Assembly (NCBI GenBank): GCA_040702975.1
Contig: CP159990.1
Span: 3,162,001-3,226,000 of the forward strand
DNA: 64,000 bases
Source: Roseburia hominis
Lineage (GTDB): Bacteria > Bacillota > Clostridia > Lachnospirales > Lachnospiraceae
Direction: 5' to 3'
Below, piece after piece: positions 54,363 through 64,000 of this stretch. A program made the translations under genes and the position numbers. The first letter of the stretch is position 1. The number at the start of each line of letters is the position of its first letter. Below the pieces are notes generated by a model. The model was given only the letters and a program-made list of their open reading frames with translations. It did not search any database and had not been told where the DNA came from.

Positions 54363-54953
54363 TCAAAACCACATTTCCTTAATTCTCGGATAATCCCCTG
54401 AAAATACATGTCCATGAATCCCCAGCTTCCCAGCCGCCTCCACATTTTCCGGCCTGTCGTCGATGAACAGGCATTCCTCTGGAATCAGATGATAGGTCTC
54501 TAACAGATAACGGTAGATCGCCGGGTCCGGCTTGATCAGATGGATATCAGCCGACACGACGACTCCGTCAAAATAGTCAAGATCCGCAAAGCGGGGAAAA
54601 TAATTATAGAAATCTTTGCTGGCATTGGATAAAACATATAAATGGTATCCTTCCTCGCGGAGCCCGTCGCAAAACCTGCGTGCGCCTGCAACCGGAGTCA
54701 TACAGATGTTCCATTCCTCGGTGCAGCGCATCAGCGCGCCATGCCATTTTTCGGGCACGCGGCGGCTGACCTTTTCAAACATGCCCTCCGGCGTCAGATA
54801 CCCCAGGTCGCTCTCCACCCACTCCGGCCCCTGAAATAATTCTGCCCGGATACAATTCCTTGCCTCCTCGGAATCGCAGAATGCGCGAAGCGGAACCTCC
54901 GGGTCATACTCCAGCAGTACATTTCCCATATCGAAAATAATATTCTTAAGCAT
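54363..54953 (-). CDS. HAD family phosphatase
   Basis: This 196-residue protein has the HAD motif I FDMGNVLLEYD (nucleophile Asp8), motif II YVLSNASK, and motifs III/IV KPDPAIYRYLL and FIDDRPENVEAA, as in YihX-type sugar-phosphate phosphatases. Its ATG overlaps the GNAT stop by 1 base. Substrate unknown. Confidence 0.85.
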   Translation of the reverse strand: MLKNIIFDMGNVLLEYDPEVPLRAFCDSEEARNCIRAELFQGPEWVESDLGYLTPEGMFEKVSRRVPEKWHGALMRCTEEWNICMTPVAGARRFCDGLREEGYHLYVLSNASKDFYNYFPRFADLDYFDGVVVSADIHLIKPDPAIYRYLLETYHLIPEECLFIDDRPENVEAAGKLGIHGHVFSGDYPRIKEMWF

Positions 54954-55432
54954 TACAGCTCCTCCCTTTTCTTTTCCATATCATATAGTCCCAGTTCATT
55001 TGGGCTCTCCTTGCCTTTCATATAGTGATATCCCAATGCTTCATAAAACTGGTGGGCCGTGATGGACGCGTGCAATTCTGTTCGTCTTGTGCTGCGAAAC
55101 AGCTCATCTTGTTCCAGCGCCTCCATAATCCTTCGCCCGATTCCCTTTCCCTGATACTCCGGCAGCACGGACACACTCATAATGTAGCTGTCCGTCTCGC
55201 TTCCCTCCATCATACAGATCGTTCCGGTGCCCAATATCCTTCCCTCTTCGCTTCGCACCACATACATGTGCCCGTTTTTTGCTATTTCCGCCACTTTTTC
55301 CGGCGTATGGCTGCCTGCAAGCTCCTCCATCATCGCGCGGGGATAGTCCCGGATATTCACCTCCAGAAAATTACGGCACATAAGCGCCGAAACTTCGCTG
55401 ATTTCCTCCTGTCTTACTCTCCCTGTCTGCAT
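54953..55432 (-). CDS. GNAT family acetyltransferase
   Basis: This 159-residue protein has VSVLPEYQGKGIGRRIMEAL as acetyl-CoA loop and FYEALGYHYMKGK. It couples to the HAD gene. Substrate unknown. AGGAGA-type site before the ATG. Confidence 0.85.
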   Translation of the reverse strand: MQTGRVRQEEISEVSALMCRNFLEVNIRDYPRAMMEELAGSHTPEKVAEIAKNGHMYVVRSEEGRILGTGTICMMEGSETDSYIMSVSVLPEYQGKGIGRRIMEALEQDELFRSTRRTELHASITAHQFYEALGYHYMKGKESPNELGLYDMEKKREEL

Positions 55433-55543
55433 AAGTATCTCCTTTCCACTAACTTACCCCCAACCGGATTTCGTATGTATCGCCTCTTCCTCTTTTGGCA
55501 CAATTTCTGCCTGATTCCCCCCATTTAAGCCTCCTAAGGCCAT

Positions 55544-56752
55544 TTAAAATAAGAATTCTACAAACACCGCATTGCTCACATCAATTCCTGCCTCTGTAAG
55601 TGCGATCCTGTCACCACTTACTTCCATAAATCCAAGCTTTTTCATTTTCTCTAAAGGTTCTCTGTAAATCTCATGGAATGCCTGTCCGAATTTCGTCTTA
55701 AACTCTGCCCCTGATATTCCTTCTATTTTACGGAGTCCCAGGAACACGAATTCTTCCATCATCTCTTCCCTGCCAAGCCTGTCTCCATGGAACTTGTCCG
55801 TAAAATGTCTGCGGTACTCTTCTATGTCAGCCGGATTGGAGTACCGCGCGTCCCGAAATAAAGAAGCGGCCCCCACTCCGAATCCCAGATAGGGCACCCT
55901 CTCCCAATAGCCCAGATTATGACGGCATTCATAGCCCGGCTTTGCATAGTTGGAAATCTCATACCGCTCATATCCGTATTCCGAGAGCAGCTCTTTGGTC
56001 CTATGGTAAATCTTCCGCTCCTCTTCCTCCCCGGGCAGAGCAGGCCGCCCCTCTTCTGCTTTGTCCCGCCCTGCATCTTTCTCAAATTCCGTTTTCTGTC
56101 CTTCTTCGCCGAACCAATCATAAAATAACGTTCCCGGCTCAATGATCAGACTATATGCAGAAATATGCTCCGGTGCAAGATTCGCCACGCTTCGAAGGCT
56201 GTCTTCCCAGCTCTCTAAAGTCTGCCCCGGGATCGCGGAGATCAGATCCACATTGATATTCTGAAACCCTGCCTTCCTCGCCATTTGGTATGACCGGAGA
56301 AATTCCTCGTAGGTGTGAATCCGCCCCAGCATTTTAAGTTCCTCGTTATGAACGGACTGCAGCCCGATGCTAAGGCGGTTTATTCCCGCCCGCCTATATG
56401 CCATGAGCTTCTCCTCCGTCACCGTACCAGGGTTCATCTCCAGCGAAATCTCCACATTTTCCCCAAAAGTAAATGCGCCCCGAAGCGTCGTCATGATCTG
56501 CTCAATCTGTTCTGTGCTCAGAATGGACGGGGTGCCTCCGCCGAAGAAAACGGTCGTGACCTCGCAGGAAGCCTCCCCGTCCTTTTTCCCCTCTTTTCGC
56601 AATTCCTCGCCGCATACACGTATTTCTTCACACAGGAGGTCCACATATTCTGCTCTTTGGGCCGCTGTCGACGGCGCAGATAAAAAATCGCAATACGCAC
56701 ACTTTTTTACACAAAAGGGAATGTGAATGTAAAGTTCTAACGGTTTCCTCAT
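55544..56752 (-). CDS. hemW: Radical-SAM heme chaperone HemW
   Basis: This 402-residue protein has the radical-SAM cluster Cys14, Cys18 and Cys21 in HIPFCVKKCAYCDF. GGGTPSIL and SIGLQSVHNEELKMLGRIH match HemW rather than HemN: the catalytic residues of HemN oxidase are absent. An insertion near 225-250 (GEEGQKTEFEKDAGRDKAEE) is longer than usual. It delivers heme to enzymes. Confidence 0.9.
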   Translation of the reverse strand: MRKPLELYIHIPFCVKKCAYCDFLSAPSTAAQRAEYVDLLCEEIRVCGEELRKEGKKDGEASCEVTTVFFGGGTPSILSTEQIEQIMTTLRGAFTFGENVEISLEMNPGTVTEEKLMAYRRAGINRLSIGLQSVHNEELKMLGRIHTYEEFLRSYQMARKAGFQNINVDLISAIPGQTLESWEDSLRSVANLAPEHISAYSLIIEPGTLFYDWFGEEGQKTEFEKDAGRDKAEEGRPALPGEEEERKIYHRTKELLSEYGYERYEISNYAKPGYECRHNLGYWERVPYLGFGVGAASLFRDARYSNPADIEEYRRHFTDKFHGDRLGREEMMEEFVFLGLRKIEGISGAEFKTKFGQAFHEIYREPLEKMKKLGFMEVSGDRIALTEAGIDVSNAVFVEFLF

Positions 56753-56854
56753 ATTTTTTCCTTTCTCACCAGTCTCTTATCCTGCAACTGCCAGGTGGCG
56801 CCTTACAGCACGCTGCAAGAGATTTAATCTACGCTCCTCTGCGGGAATAAAAAC

Positions 56855-56884
56855 GGGGACAGCCCTGTCTTAGAAACTATCCCC
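56855..56884 (-). terminator. Terminator after lepA
   Basis: GGGGACAG (56855-56862) and CTATCCCC (56877-56884) pair over 8 bp including one G-U. GTTTTTATT follows on the minus strand. It stands 40 bases after the lepA stop. Confidence 0.85.
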
Positions 56885-56923
56885 TCTTATTTCAAATCAA
56901 TTAGGTATTCCTCTGCTTACCTT

Positions 56924-58735
56924 CTATTTGTCATCTAGCTTGAGCACGCTCATGAACGCTTTCTGCGGTATCTCCACGCTGCCCACCTGGCGCATTCGCT
57001 TCTTGCCTTCCTTCTGCTTCTCCAGCAGCTTCTTCTTACGCGTGATATCGCCGCCGTAGCATTTTGCAAGCACGTCTTTGCGCAGTGCCTTTACGGTCTC
57101 CCGGGCGATGATCTTGCTTCCGATGGCCGCCTGGATCGGAATCTCAAAGAGCTGCCTCGGGATCTCTTCTTTTAGCTTTTCACACATCTTGCGTCCGCGC
57201 TCATACGCACTTCCCGCAAATACGATGAAGGAAAGAGCGTCCACCTCTTCTCTGTTGATCAGGATATCCAGCTTCACAAGCTCAGAGCGCTCGTAGCCAA
57301 GCAGCTCATAGTCAAAGGAAGCATACCCCCGGGATCTGGATTTCAGCGCGTCAAAGAAATCATAAATGATCTCGTTGAGCGGCAGATGATACCGGAGCAC
57401 TGCCCGAGTTTCTTCTATATATTCCATTCCCTGATAGATTCCGCGCCTCTCCTGGCACAGATCCATGATTGCGCCGATGAACTCTGACGTCACCATGATC
57501 TCCGCTTTTACAAGCGGCTCCTCCATGTATTCAATCTCAGCGGGATCCGGCAGGTTGGAGGGATTGGTCAGTTCGATCACCTCTCCATTTGTTTTATGCA
57601 CCTTATAAATAACTCCCGGCGCCGTCGTCACCAGATCGAGGTTGTACTCCCGCTCCAGTCTCTCCTGAATGATTTCCAGATGAAGAAGTCCCAAAAATCC
57701 ACATCTGAATCCGAAGCCAAGCGCAAGCGAGGTCTCCGGCTCAAACTGAAGGGCGGCATCGTTTAACTGCAACTTCTCCAGCGCGTCCCGAAGATCCGGG
57801 TATTTGGAACTATCCGCCGGATACATACCGCAGTAGACCATCGGATTAACCTTCTTGTATCCCGGCAGAGGCTTTGCACACGGGTTTTGTGCATTCGTGA
57901 CCGTATCGCCCACGCGGGTGTCCTTGACATTCTTAAGGCTGGCGGTAAAATAGCCCACCATGCCCGCGGAGAGCTCTTCACAGGGAATGAACTGGCCCGC
58001 TCCGAAATACCCGACTTCCACTACTTCAGCCGTAGCCCCGGTAGCCATCATACGGATCGGCGTTCCCTTGCGGACATTGCCCTCCTTCATTCTGCAAAAT
58101 ACGATGACTCCCTTGTAGGGGTCGTAGAGAGAATCGAAGATCAACGCCTGAAGCGGCGCGTCCGGATCCCCCGCCGGTGCAGGAATCTTCTCCACAATCT
58201 GCTCCAGCACCTGACCCACATTCAACCCGGTCTTCGCAGAGATCTGCGGCGCGTCCTGGGCCTCAATTCCAATCACATCTTCAATCTCCTCGATCACGCG
58301 CTCCGGCTCCGCGCTCGGCAGATCCACCTTATTGATCACCGGAATCACGTCCAGATCATGGTCCAGAGCCAGGTACACATTCGCCAGCGTCTGCGCCTCC
58401 ACTCCCTGGGCCGCGTCCACCACCAGGATTGCTCCGTCGCACGCCGCCAGGCTCCGGGAAACCTCATAATTAAAGTCCACATGTCCCGGCGTGTCGATCA
58501 GATTGAAAATATACTCCTCGCCGTTTTTCGCCTTATATACCGTGCGGACCGCCTGAGACTTGATCGTGATTCCTCTCTCCCGCTCAAGCTCCATATTGTC
58601 CAACACCTGGGACTGCATCTCACGGCTGGTGAGGAGTCCGGTCATCTCGATAATCCGGTCTGCAAGCGTAGATTTCCCATGATCGATATGCGCAATAATA
58701 CAAAAATTCCGAATCTTCTTCTGATCCATATGCAT
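56924..58735 (-). CDS. lepA: Elongation factor 4 (LepA)
   Basis: ATG 58735 has AAGGAG 10 bases up; TTG 58741 and ATG 58729 are options. About 603 residues. GTPase motifs: [21 protein letters not shown] and NKVDLPSA. The C-terminal domain unique to LepA ([21 protein letters not shown]) is intact. It acts on stalled ribosomes. Confidence 0.97.
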   Translation of the reverse strand: MHMDQKKIRNFCIIAHIDHGKSTLADRIIEMTGLLTSREMQSQVLDNMELERERGITIKSQAVRTVYKAKNGEEYIFNLIDTPGHVDFNYEVSRSLAACDGAILVVDAAQGVEAQTLANVYLALDHDLDVIPVINKVDLPSAEPERVIEEIEDVIGIEAQDAPQISAKTGLNVGQVLEQIVEKIPAPAGDPDAPLQALIFDSLYDPYKGVIVFCRMKEGNVRKGTPIRMMATGATAEVVEVGYFGAGQFIPCEELSAGMVGYFTASLKNVKDTRVGDTVTNAQNPCAKPLPGYKKVNPMVYCGMYPADSSKYPDLRDALEKLQLNDAALQFEPETSLALGFGFRCGFLGLLHLEIIQERLEREYNLDLVTTAPGVIYKVHKTNGEVIELTNPSNLPDPAEIEYMEEPLVKAEIMVTSEFIGAIMDLCQERRGIYQGMEYIEETRAVLRYHLPLNEIIYDFFDALKSRSRGYASFDYELLGYERSELVKLDILINREEVDALSFIVFAGSAYERGRKMCEKLKEEIPRQLFEIPIQAAIGSKIIARETVKALRKDVLAKCYGGDITRKKKLLEKQKEGKKRMRQVGSVEIPQKAFMSVLKLDDK

Positions 58736-58772
58736 AATCAAAAAACTCCTTATCTGTCATTTCTATATTGTT

Positions 58773-59759
58773 CTATCCTCTTCCCGCGCTGTACTGTACC
58801 AGAAAAAGTTCCACCGAAAGCGTGTCCCCGATCTGCCCGGTCTTTACGCTCTCCTCACTTTCCACTCCGGCTTCCACGATCTGACGCAGCTCTTCCCCGC
58901 TAAAGGCTTTGGCCTGGGCGCGGTATTTCCCTATCAGGAACGGCATAATCCCTGCCTTCGCCGCCATCTCCTTCGGCGGATATCCCAGGCGTTCCATCTC
59001 TTTGATCTCCATCAGAATCCGGAATTGCCGGGTCAGGAGATACAGGATCCGCATCGGGGGCTCCTTTAACGCCAGAAGATCATAGTAATAATCCAGCGCC
59101 TTCCTCTGCTCCTTGCCTGCGACCGCGTCCACCATATCGAAAATATGGTTCGTGATCTGGGTCGTGCAGATCGCGTCGATATCCGCCACGGTCACTTCCG
59201 TATGATGCATGGCATAGCAGAGCAGCTTCTCCAGTTCCTTCTGGACATTCTCCATATCGTTTCCCACTTTGCCCAGAAAATACCGTGCAGCAGACTCTGT
59301 CATCACCTGATTCTCTTTTTTCACGTTCCCGAGGATCCACCTGACAAGCGTCCGCTCGTCCTGCCGGCTAAGCTCCACAATGCGGCCCTTGTCCTTGACT
59401 GCTTTATAGAGCTTTCCCCTCTTGTCAATCTCTTCTTCCACAAAGATCATGTACGTGGTCTCCGGCATCTCCTTCACATACCCGGCAAGCTCCGGCGATG
59501 CATTTTTGAAAAATCCCGTATTCTCCAGCACGATCAGCCTGCGCTCGGCAAAAAACGGCATCGTCTCGGCCAGGTCGATCACCTCGCGGGGATTCGTATT
59601 CTTCCCCTCAAAATACGTGTAATTCATGGTATCGCCTTCCGGCACCATCGCTTTTACGAACCTGTCCTTATACTGCTTTTTCAGGTACCCCTCCTCGCCG
59701 CAGAGCAGATAAATCTTCTTAAATTGTCCTGTTTTCAAATCTTCATTTAAACTTTTCAT
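58773..59759 (-). CDS. holA: DNA polymerase III delta subunit
   Basis: ATG 59759 overlaps the comEC stop as ATGA, so translation is coupled. About 328 residues. YLLCGEEGYLKKQYKDRFV and AMVPEGDTMNYTYFEGK match HolA; the middle AAA-like region lacks Walker A as expected. It opens the sliding clamp in clamp loading. Confidence 0.93.
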   Translation of the reverse strand: MKSLNEDLKTGQFKKIYLLCGEEGYLKKQYKDRFVKAMVPEGDTMNYTYFEGKNTNPREVIDLAETMPFFAERRLIVLENTGFFKNASPELAGYVKEMPETTYMIFVEEEIDKRGKLYKAVKDKGRIVELSRQDERTLVRWILGNVKKENQVMTESAARYFLGKVGNDMENVQKELEKLLCYAMHHTEVTVADIDAICTTQITNHIFDMVDAVAGKEQRKALDYYYDLLALKEPPMRILYLLTRQFRILMEIKEMERLGYPPKEMAAKAGIMPFLIGKYRAQAKAFSGEELRQIVEAGVESEESVKTGQIGDTLSVELFLVQYSAGRG

Positions 59760-62158
59760 GGTCTCAGTATACAATATTTCTTTCCGTCTGTACACAATTT
59801 TACAGCATTTCCGTCCTTCGTATTATATAAGGTAACGCTCCAATTTGCAAGTCTTTCCAGCACATCCGGATGCGGGTGTCCGTAGCGATTTTTCTTTCCG
59901 GCCGAGATCCATGCGGCATCAGGCCGTACTGTCTCCAAAAGTTCCCCGCTTGTGGCGAACTTAGAGCCATGATGCCCAACTTTGAGCAACTCATACGAAT
60001 CCGGCATCTCTCCTGCCTCTTTGAGCGCCTTAAGCTCCGCTATAAAGGCTGCCTCCCCCTCTTTTTCCAGATCTCCGGTAAACAGCATGTCAAATTCTCC
60101 GTAGGTAAGGCTTAAAACCATGGAGGCCTCATTTCCTGAGAACTCACCCTTTGGCCACAGGCAGGAAATCGTCAGTTCCCCCTCCGCCAGACTTTGCCCC
60201 GGCCCTGCCACGCAAACGCGGGTCCCCGCCTCCCCTGCGAGCTTTGCCAGTTCTGTCAGTTTCTCGTCCCACACCTCCCCCGGCGGCAGGATCAGATTCC
60301 GAATCCTGACTCCTACCAGTTTCCGGGAAAGCATCTCCATGATTCCGCTTAAATGGTCAATATCTCCGTGGGAAATCCATACATAGTCCACACTTCCCAC
60401 GCCCTGAGATTTTAAAAATGGTTCGATCCGGTATTTTCCGACCTGATCCACCCCGCTGCTTCCCCCGTCGATCAAGTAGGTGCCTCCTTCGGGCCCGCGA
60501 ATGAAAAAACTATCTCCCTGATCCACGTTCAGCATAACGATTTCCAGATTTCTGCAATCCGTTCGCGAAACGGTCAGCACCACCACACCGCAGAGCATCA
60601 GCCCTCCGGCGAGCAGGCTTAATCTTCTTCCGTTTTTTTGAAAGCTGTTTTGCCCTCTTCTTCTTTTTACATTCTTCTGCTGCCGTCGTGTCCTTCTAAA
60701 AAGCAACACCGCAGCCAGCATGAATCCGATATAACCTGCGATCTGTAAGGCCCCCGGCCGGCCGGTCACCCACCTTGCCCCGGGAAGAGACAAAATCCAT
60801 TCGGCACCTTTATAATAGAACTCCATTCCCAGGGCAACTATCTTAAAGACCAGCGCGGCGCCACTGTGTAAACCCTTTCCTGCTATTTCCAAGAAAGCAC
60901 CGCTTGCTCTACCTGCCAGAAACCCTGCCGCACTCCCCAACAGGACTCCGCCAATCCCGCACGCAAAAATCACAGACGCCAAAGGAATGGCCACCAGGTT
61001 CCACACAAGAGAATACGGACACACCTCATAATAATAAAATAACAGAATTGGCAGAAGAACGATCTGAACTGCCAAAGGCATTCGCAGGCTCTTCTTTATT
61101 TTCAGCCAGACGGCCTTCCCTTTTGGCAGCTTTCCTGCCGGATCATTTCCGATTTCTTCCACCCCATCTTCCGTTCCCAGCATCGAACCCAGCCCATAAA
61201 TTCCCAAAATAGCGCCATAAGACAACTGGAATCCGGTATCCAAAAGGGAGAGCGGATTCGTAAGAAGTGCCGCCAGCGCCGCCACCGAAAGTGCTGTCAC
61301 GCCATCATACTCCCTGCCCGTCACATACGCTCCCATGCGAAGCAAAAACATCAGAACTGCGCGGACCGCTGAAACGCTTGCCCCCGTCATGATCACATAA
61401 AAGCACATCACTATACTTCCCACGACCGCTGCCGGAGGGACCGGGCTGCCAAACCTGCGAAGCAGCCGATAAAGCCCCATTCCCAGAAATGACACATGAA
61501 GCCCGGAAATGGCCAGAATATGCCCGATCCCGCTTTTCTGATACAGTTCTTTTTCCTGGATTCTTTCGATAACGATCTCCCCAAACGGGGCTTCCTCCTC
61601 TTCGCCCGAAGTCATCTTACTTCCCAGCAGCATGGAGCACAGGACCCTGCCTTTCTCTTCCCCTAAGTATTGCAAGATGACGGTCTGCGCATACCTCTTT
61701 AAGCTCCACAAATGTTCGCGAAGGACATTCGCGTCCCCAGAGGTCTGCCGAATCCTGGCCTCATAAAAAGCAGCATAGGTTCTCTGTTTCTGCTGATAAA
61801 ATTTCTGATCGAAATTACCCGGATTCGATGCCTCCTCAAAAAAAGAAACCTTGCCGCAAAGCTGCACATACTGGCCAATCTTTGGCACCTCCTCCGTTTC
61901 CACGTAGGCGGTCACCCTCTCCTTTTCCACCTCTTCCTCCCCAATCCGAAGCCGATCCAGATACAAGAGTGTCTCCTTCCCATTCCAATCTTTTTTGAAA
62001 ATCCTCCCCCTGATCTCAGATGTCTCCCCTTCTGCAAGCAGCGTCTCGCACCTGGATCTTGCCAGCGCGGGAAATGCTTTTTCCCCCAACACTGCATACA
62101 GAATGCATATAAAAATCACCAGGCCTGTTAAGACCTGGCATACATATCTTTTTTTCAA
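59756..62158 (-). CDS. comEC: DNA uptake channel ComEC/Rec2
   Basis: The start is likely TTG 62158; GGAGG 12 bases up lies at the end of the GerMN gene. About 800 residues. An N-terminal DUF4131 domain, a competence domain with many membrane helices (GIGHILAISGLHVSFLGMGL), and a C-terminal metallo-beta-lactamase domain (DGGSSGVDQVG, HGDIDHLSG, KVGHHGSKFATS). It forms the DNA entry channel. Comparison to other parts of the competence system is not possible in this window. Confidence 0.93.
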   Translation of the reverse strand: MKKRYVCQVLTGLVIFICILYAVLGEKAFPALARSRCETLLAEGETSEIRGRIFKKDWNGKETLLYLDRLRIGEEEVEKERVTAYVETEEVPKIGQYVQLCGKVSFFEEASNPGNFDQKFYQQKQRTYAAFYEARIRQTSGDANVLREHLWSLKRYAQTVILQYLGEEKGRVLCSMLLGSKMTSGEEEEAPFGEIVIERIQEKELYQKSGIGHILAISGLHVSFLGMGLYRLLRRFGSPVPPAAVVGSIVMCFYVIMTGASVSAVRAVLMFLLRMGAYVTGREYDGVTALSVAALAALLTNPLSLLDTGFQLSYGAILGIYGLGSMLGTEDGVEEIGNDPAGKLPKGKAVWLKIKKSLRMPLAVQIVLLPILLFYYYEVCPYSLVWNLVAIPLASVIFACGIGGVLLGSAAGFLAGRASGAFLEIAGKGLHSGAALVFKIVALGMEFYYKGAEWILSLPGARWVTGRPGALQIAGYIGFMLAAVLLFRRTRRQQKNVKRRRGQNSFQKNGRRLSLLAGGLMLCGVVVLTVSRTDCRNLEIVMLNVDQGDSFFIRGPEGGTYLIDGGSSGVDQVGKYRIEPFLKSQGVGSVDYVWISHGDIDHLSGIMEMLSRKLVGVRIRNLILPPGEVWDEKLTELAKLAGEAGTRVCVAGPGQSLAEGELTISCLWPKGEFSGNEASMVLSLTYGEFDMLFTGDLEKEGEAAFIAELKALKEAGEMPDSYELLKVGHHGSKFATSGELLETVRPDAAWISAGKKNRYGHPHPDVLERLANWSVTLYNTKDGNAVKLCTDGKKYCILRP

Positions 62159-62162
62159 CCGG

Positions 62163-63086
62163 TTATTCTTCCTCCACAATATCAAGGTTCCTGCTCAGAG
62201 GTTTCTTCAGATCCACACTGTTCTGATACATGATATTGCTGTCCCCGTTAATGGCAATCTGCACTCTTCCCGCCGCGCCGCTCTCCGTCACGGAATTCAC
62301 GATCGAATAAATGATGATCTCGGGCTTTACGCCCACCGCAGCATTCTGGAGTCCTTCATCAAAATTCAGATAGCACACGCCGTCCTTTAACGACACGCCA
62401 AGGAGCTTCGTCCCTTTGGGAATCGTCTGCAAAAACTCTTCCCCCACGCCTTTCATGAGCTTCTCCACAATCAGCCGCTCCTTAGACGTATTACTATTAT
62501 AGCGGACTCTCACCTTCTTCGGTACCAGAGTGTCCCCCTTCTTGCCCGCAAAATATAATGTCAGCTCCGTCTCCTGGAAGGAATTGATGGAAGACCCTGT
62601 ATTCTGCACAAAATCCTCCGCCTGAAAATAGCCGTACACTTCTCCGTCCTGATTGGCAAGTGGATTCCCGTCCACATAGATGGATACCAGATCCACGCCC
62701 TCGATCTGTGTCAGCGTGCGCACCAGCGCTGCGCGGCACAACACCTCTTGTACCACGTTCATCTTCCCATACGCTTCATTAAAATACAGGCTCAGCTTTT
62801 CGTCCTCCAGGACCATATCCAAAAGCTCGACTCCCTTGGGGATCGACGGCTGCCCTTCCTTGGCGTCGTCGCTCACCTTCAGCCTTCCGATCATATCCCG
62901 GACTGCCTTATTCGCATCGCCGATTTCTTTCGTGTAGGCCACCTCAAGAAGTGCCGTTCCTTCAGTATTTACATGGTAAATCTTATATTTGGCATCTACC
63001 GGTTCTTCTTTCGCTTCGCAGGCCGATAACCCAAAGCTCAAAAGAAGCACTACGGCAATCGTACAAAAAACCGTCCTTTTCTTCAT
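62163..63086 (-). CDS. GerMN-domain lipoprotein
   Basis: This 307-residue lipoprotein has lipobox LSACE (Cys at 23). Two GerMN domains cover about 45-150 and 175-300; both have an (I/L)xPKG(V/T) turn (SIPKGVELLDMV, TIPKGTKLLGVS). Such proteins are linked to spore germination or cell envelope work. It lies 14 bases after a sensor kinase gene, which suggests control by, or a sensory link with, that kinase. Confidence 0.88.
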   Translation of the reverse strand: MKKRTVFCTIAVVLLLSFGLSACEAKEEPVDAKYKIYHVNTEGTALLEVAYTKEIGDANKAVRDMIGRLKVSDDAKEGQPSIPKGVELLDMVLEDEKLSLYFNEAYGKMNVVQEVLCRAALVRTLTQIEGVDLVSIYVDGNPLANQDGEVYGYFQAEDFVQNTGSSINSFQETELTLYFAGKKGDTLVPKKVRVRYNSNTSKERLIVEKLMKGVGEEFLQTIPKGTKLLGVSLKDGVCYLNFDEGLQNAAVGVKPEIIIYSIVNSVTESGAAGRVQIAINGDSNIMYQNSVDLKKPLSRNLDIVEEE

Positions 63087-63100
63087 AGGATCACTTCTTT

Positions 63101-64000
63101 CTATTTCGCAATATAATTCAGCGGTATACGTACATTGAAGGTCGTGCCCTCTCCCGGTTCACTGTATACCTTGATGGCGCCCCGGTGCATAACGACCGCA
63201 TTTCTGGCAATGGAAAGTCCAAGGCCTGTTCCTCCGATCTCACGGGAATGTGACTTGTCCACACGATAGAACCGTTCAAAAATGTTGTCCATCTCCTCTT
63301 TGGGAATCCCGATCCCCGAATCCTCCACTTTCAGATAAAAATACTTATGGTCGGCATTTAATGTCACCTGGACCCGGCCGCCCTCCTTGTTGTATTTGAT
63401 CGCATTTTCCACAAGATTCGTGATGACAAGCGCCATCTTCACCTCATCGACCTCCGCCGTCACCGGACGAAAGCTCTCAAATATCAATTCAATATTCCGC
63501 TTTGCCGCCAGGGGCCTGAGCCTTTTTAAAATACGCTCCACCAGTTCATTGATATCCCGGCTCTCCACGCTTAGATTGCTTCCCTTTTTATCCAGCTTCA
63601 CCAGCTCCAGAAGGTCGTTGATGATCTTATTCTCCCGCTCGATCTCTTCCGATACGTCTCCCATAAATTCCCGATACAATTCTACCGGCGCCTCCGGCTG
63701 GGCAAGAAGCGAATCTGCCAGCACCTTTACCGACGCCAGCGGCGTTTTCAGCTCGTGTGACACATTCGATACAAATTCCTCCCGGGAAGCATCGATCACC
63801 CGATACCTGGACCACAATTTGTTAAACGCCTCCGAGATCTGTCTGGTCTCGATATACGCATTTTCCTCCAAATGCTTATCCTCATAGCCGTCCGCCATCT
63901 CCTCGATGGTATGTGTGATCCGTTTGAACGGGCGCACCAGAAAAAATCCTACCAAAACAGAAAAGATGACCAGCACCACGCCCACTGCCGCGGTCACCAC
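63101..64000 (-). CDS. Sensor histidine kinase, N-terminus outside window
   Basis: The 299 visible residues start inside a membrane helix (VGVVLVIFSVLVGFFLV), followed by a HAMP domain (RPFKRITHTIEEMADGY). The H-box is SHELKTPLASVKVLADS with the phospho-His. Then come NLVENAIKYNKEGG (N), DSGIGIPKEEMDNIFERFYR (G1/F) and GGTGLGLSIARN (G2). The gene is cut by the window edge. It is of the PhoR/WalK kind; the response regulator would lie upstream. Confidence 0.93.
   Translation of the reverse strand: MVTAAVGVVLVIFSVLVGFFLVRPFKRITHTIEEMADGYEDKHLEENAYIETRQISEAFNKLWSRYRVIDASREEFVSNVSHELKTPLASVKVLADSLLAQPEAPVELYREFMGDVSEEIERENKIINDLLELVKLDKKGSNLSVESRDINELVERILKRLRPLAAKRNIELIFESFRPVTAEVDEVKMALVITNLVENAIKYNKEGGRVQVTLNADHKYFYLKVEDSGIGIPKEEMDNIFERFYRVDKSHSREIGGTGLGLSIARNAVVMHRGAIKVYSEPGEGTTFNVRIPLNYIAK

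Noticed and set aside
57887..58903. 338-codon plus-strand frame over lepA
   Set aside because: Antisense to lepA, His/Arg/Leu-rich without domains, and no RBS.

Overview
The window comes from a low-GC Gram-positive anaerobe of the Clostridia, most likely a Lachnospiraceae gut commensal. Supporting this are a sigH-rlmB-mrnC-cysS-cysE gene order, a CIRCE-controlled hrcA-grpE-dnaK-dnaJ cluster, a single-chain PurL, a DUF6465-type coiled-coil protein, a TIGR03916/TIGR03915 DNA-repair pair, and Shine-Dalgarno sequences close to AGGAGG before nearly every gene. Almost every gene lies on the minus strand, so the operons read from high to low coordinates. The one clear exception is a 37-residue plus-strand gene at 48839.

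Region 1 (about 1-25,150) is AT-rich and is an integrated conjugative element or integrated plasmid whose left part lies outside the window. Read in the direction of transcription it holds: an IS30-like HTH regulator; a sigma-like protein; a ParA/ParB pair with three copies of a GTACCGAA-type palindrome; two tiny proteins; a winged-helix protein that may be a replication initiator, followed by repeats; a small frameshifted gene with a promoter and operator; and a repeat-rich lipoprotein. Next comes a sortase-pilus locus (tip adhesin, LPITG backbone pilin, class C sortase, minor APQTG pilin, class B sortase, VPKTG protein). It runs with almost no gaps into a type IV secretion cluster: coiled-coil protein, small membrane proteins, VirB2-like, VirB6-like, PrgI/VirB3-like, VirB4, a two-domain cell-wall hydrolase and a membrane protein. 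The left end has an AAA ATPase-nuclease, a run of strong hairpins that looks like an oriT, a helically phased TGTAT array, and a ribbon-helix-helix gene. Relaxase, coupling protein and integrase are not in the window and would be expected to the left.

Region 2 (about 25,260-33,400) is chromosome: the sigH group, a GNAT gene, ispF, an acidic-tailed membrane protein, a two-gene tRNA operon (Met-CAT, Val-TAC) with a strong promoter and terminator, and gdhA. Region 3 (33,875-48,650) holds purL, a Lit-like membrane protein, an XPD/DinG-type helicase with a nuclease-like N-terminus, an HPr-like protein without the catalytic histidine, the DNA-repair pair behind two tandem LexA-type boxes, mrp, ridA, a MATE exporter, an iron alcohol dehydrogenase and a DUF6465 protein. 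Region 4 (48,750-64,000) holds the small plus-strand transcript, the heat-shock operon, a HAD phosphatase, a GNAT gene, hemW, lepA, holA, comEC, a GerMN lipoprotein and a sensor kinase cut by the window edge.

The most interesting part is Region 1. It appears to be a conjugative machine genetically joined to a sortase-built pilus, which suggests that the covalent pilus supplies mating-pair adhesion for the type IV channel. Next in interest are the phased TGTAT array beside an RHH gene, the leader terminator of the pilus operon, the SOS-type boxes before the repair pair, and the small plus-strand gene.
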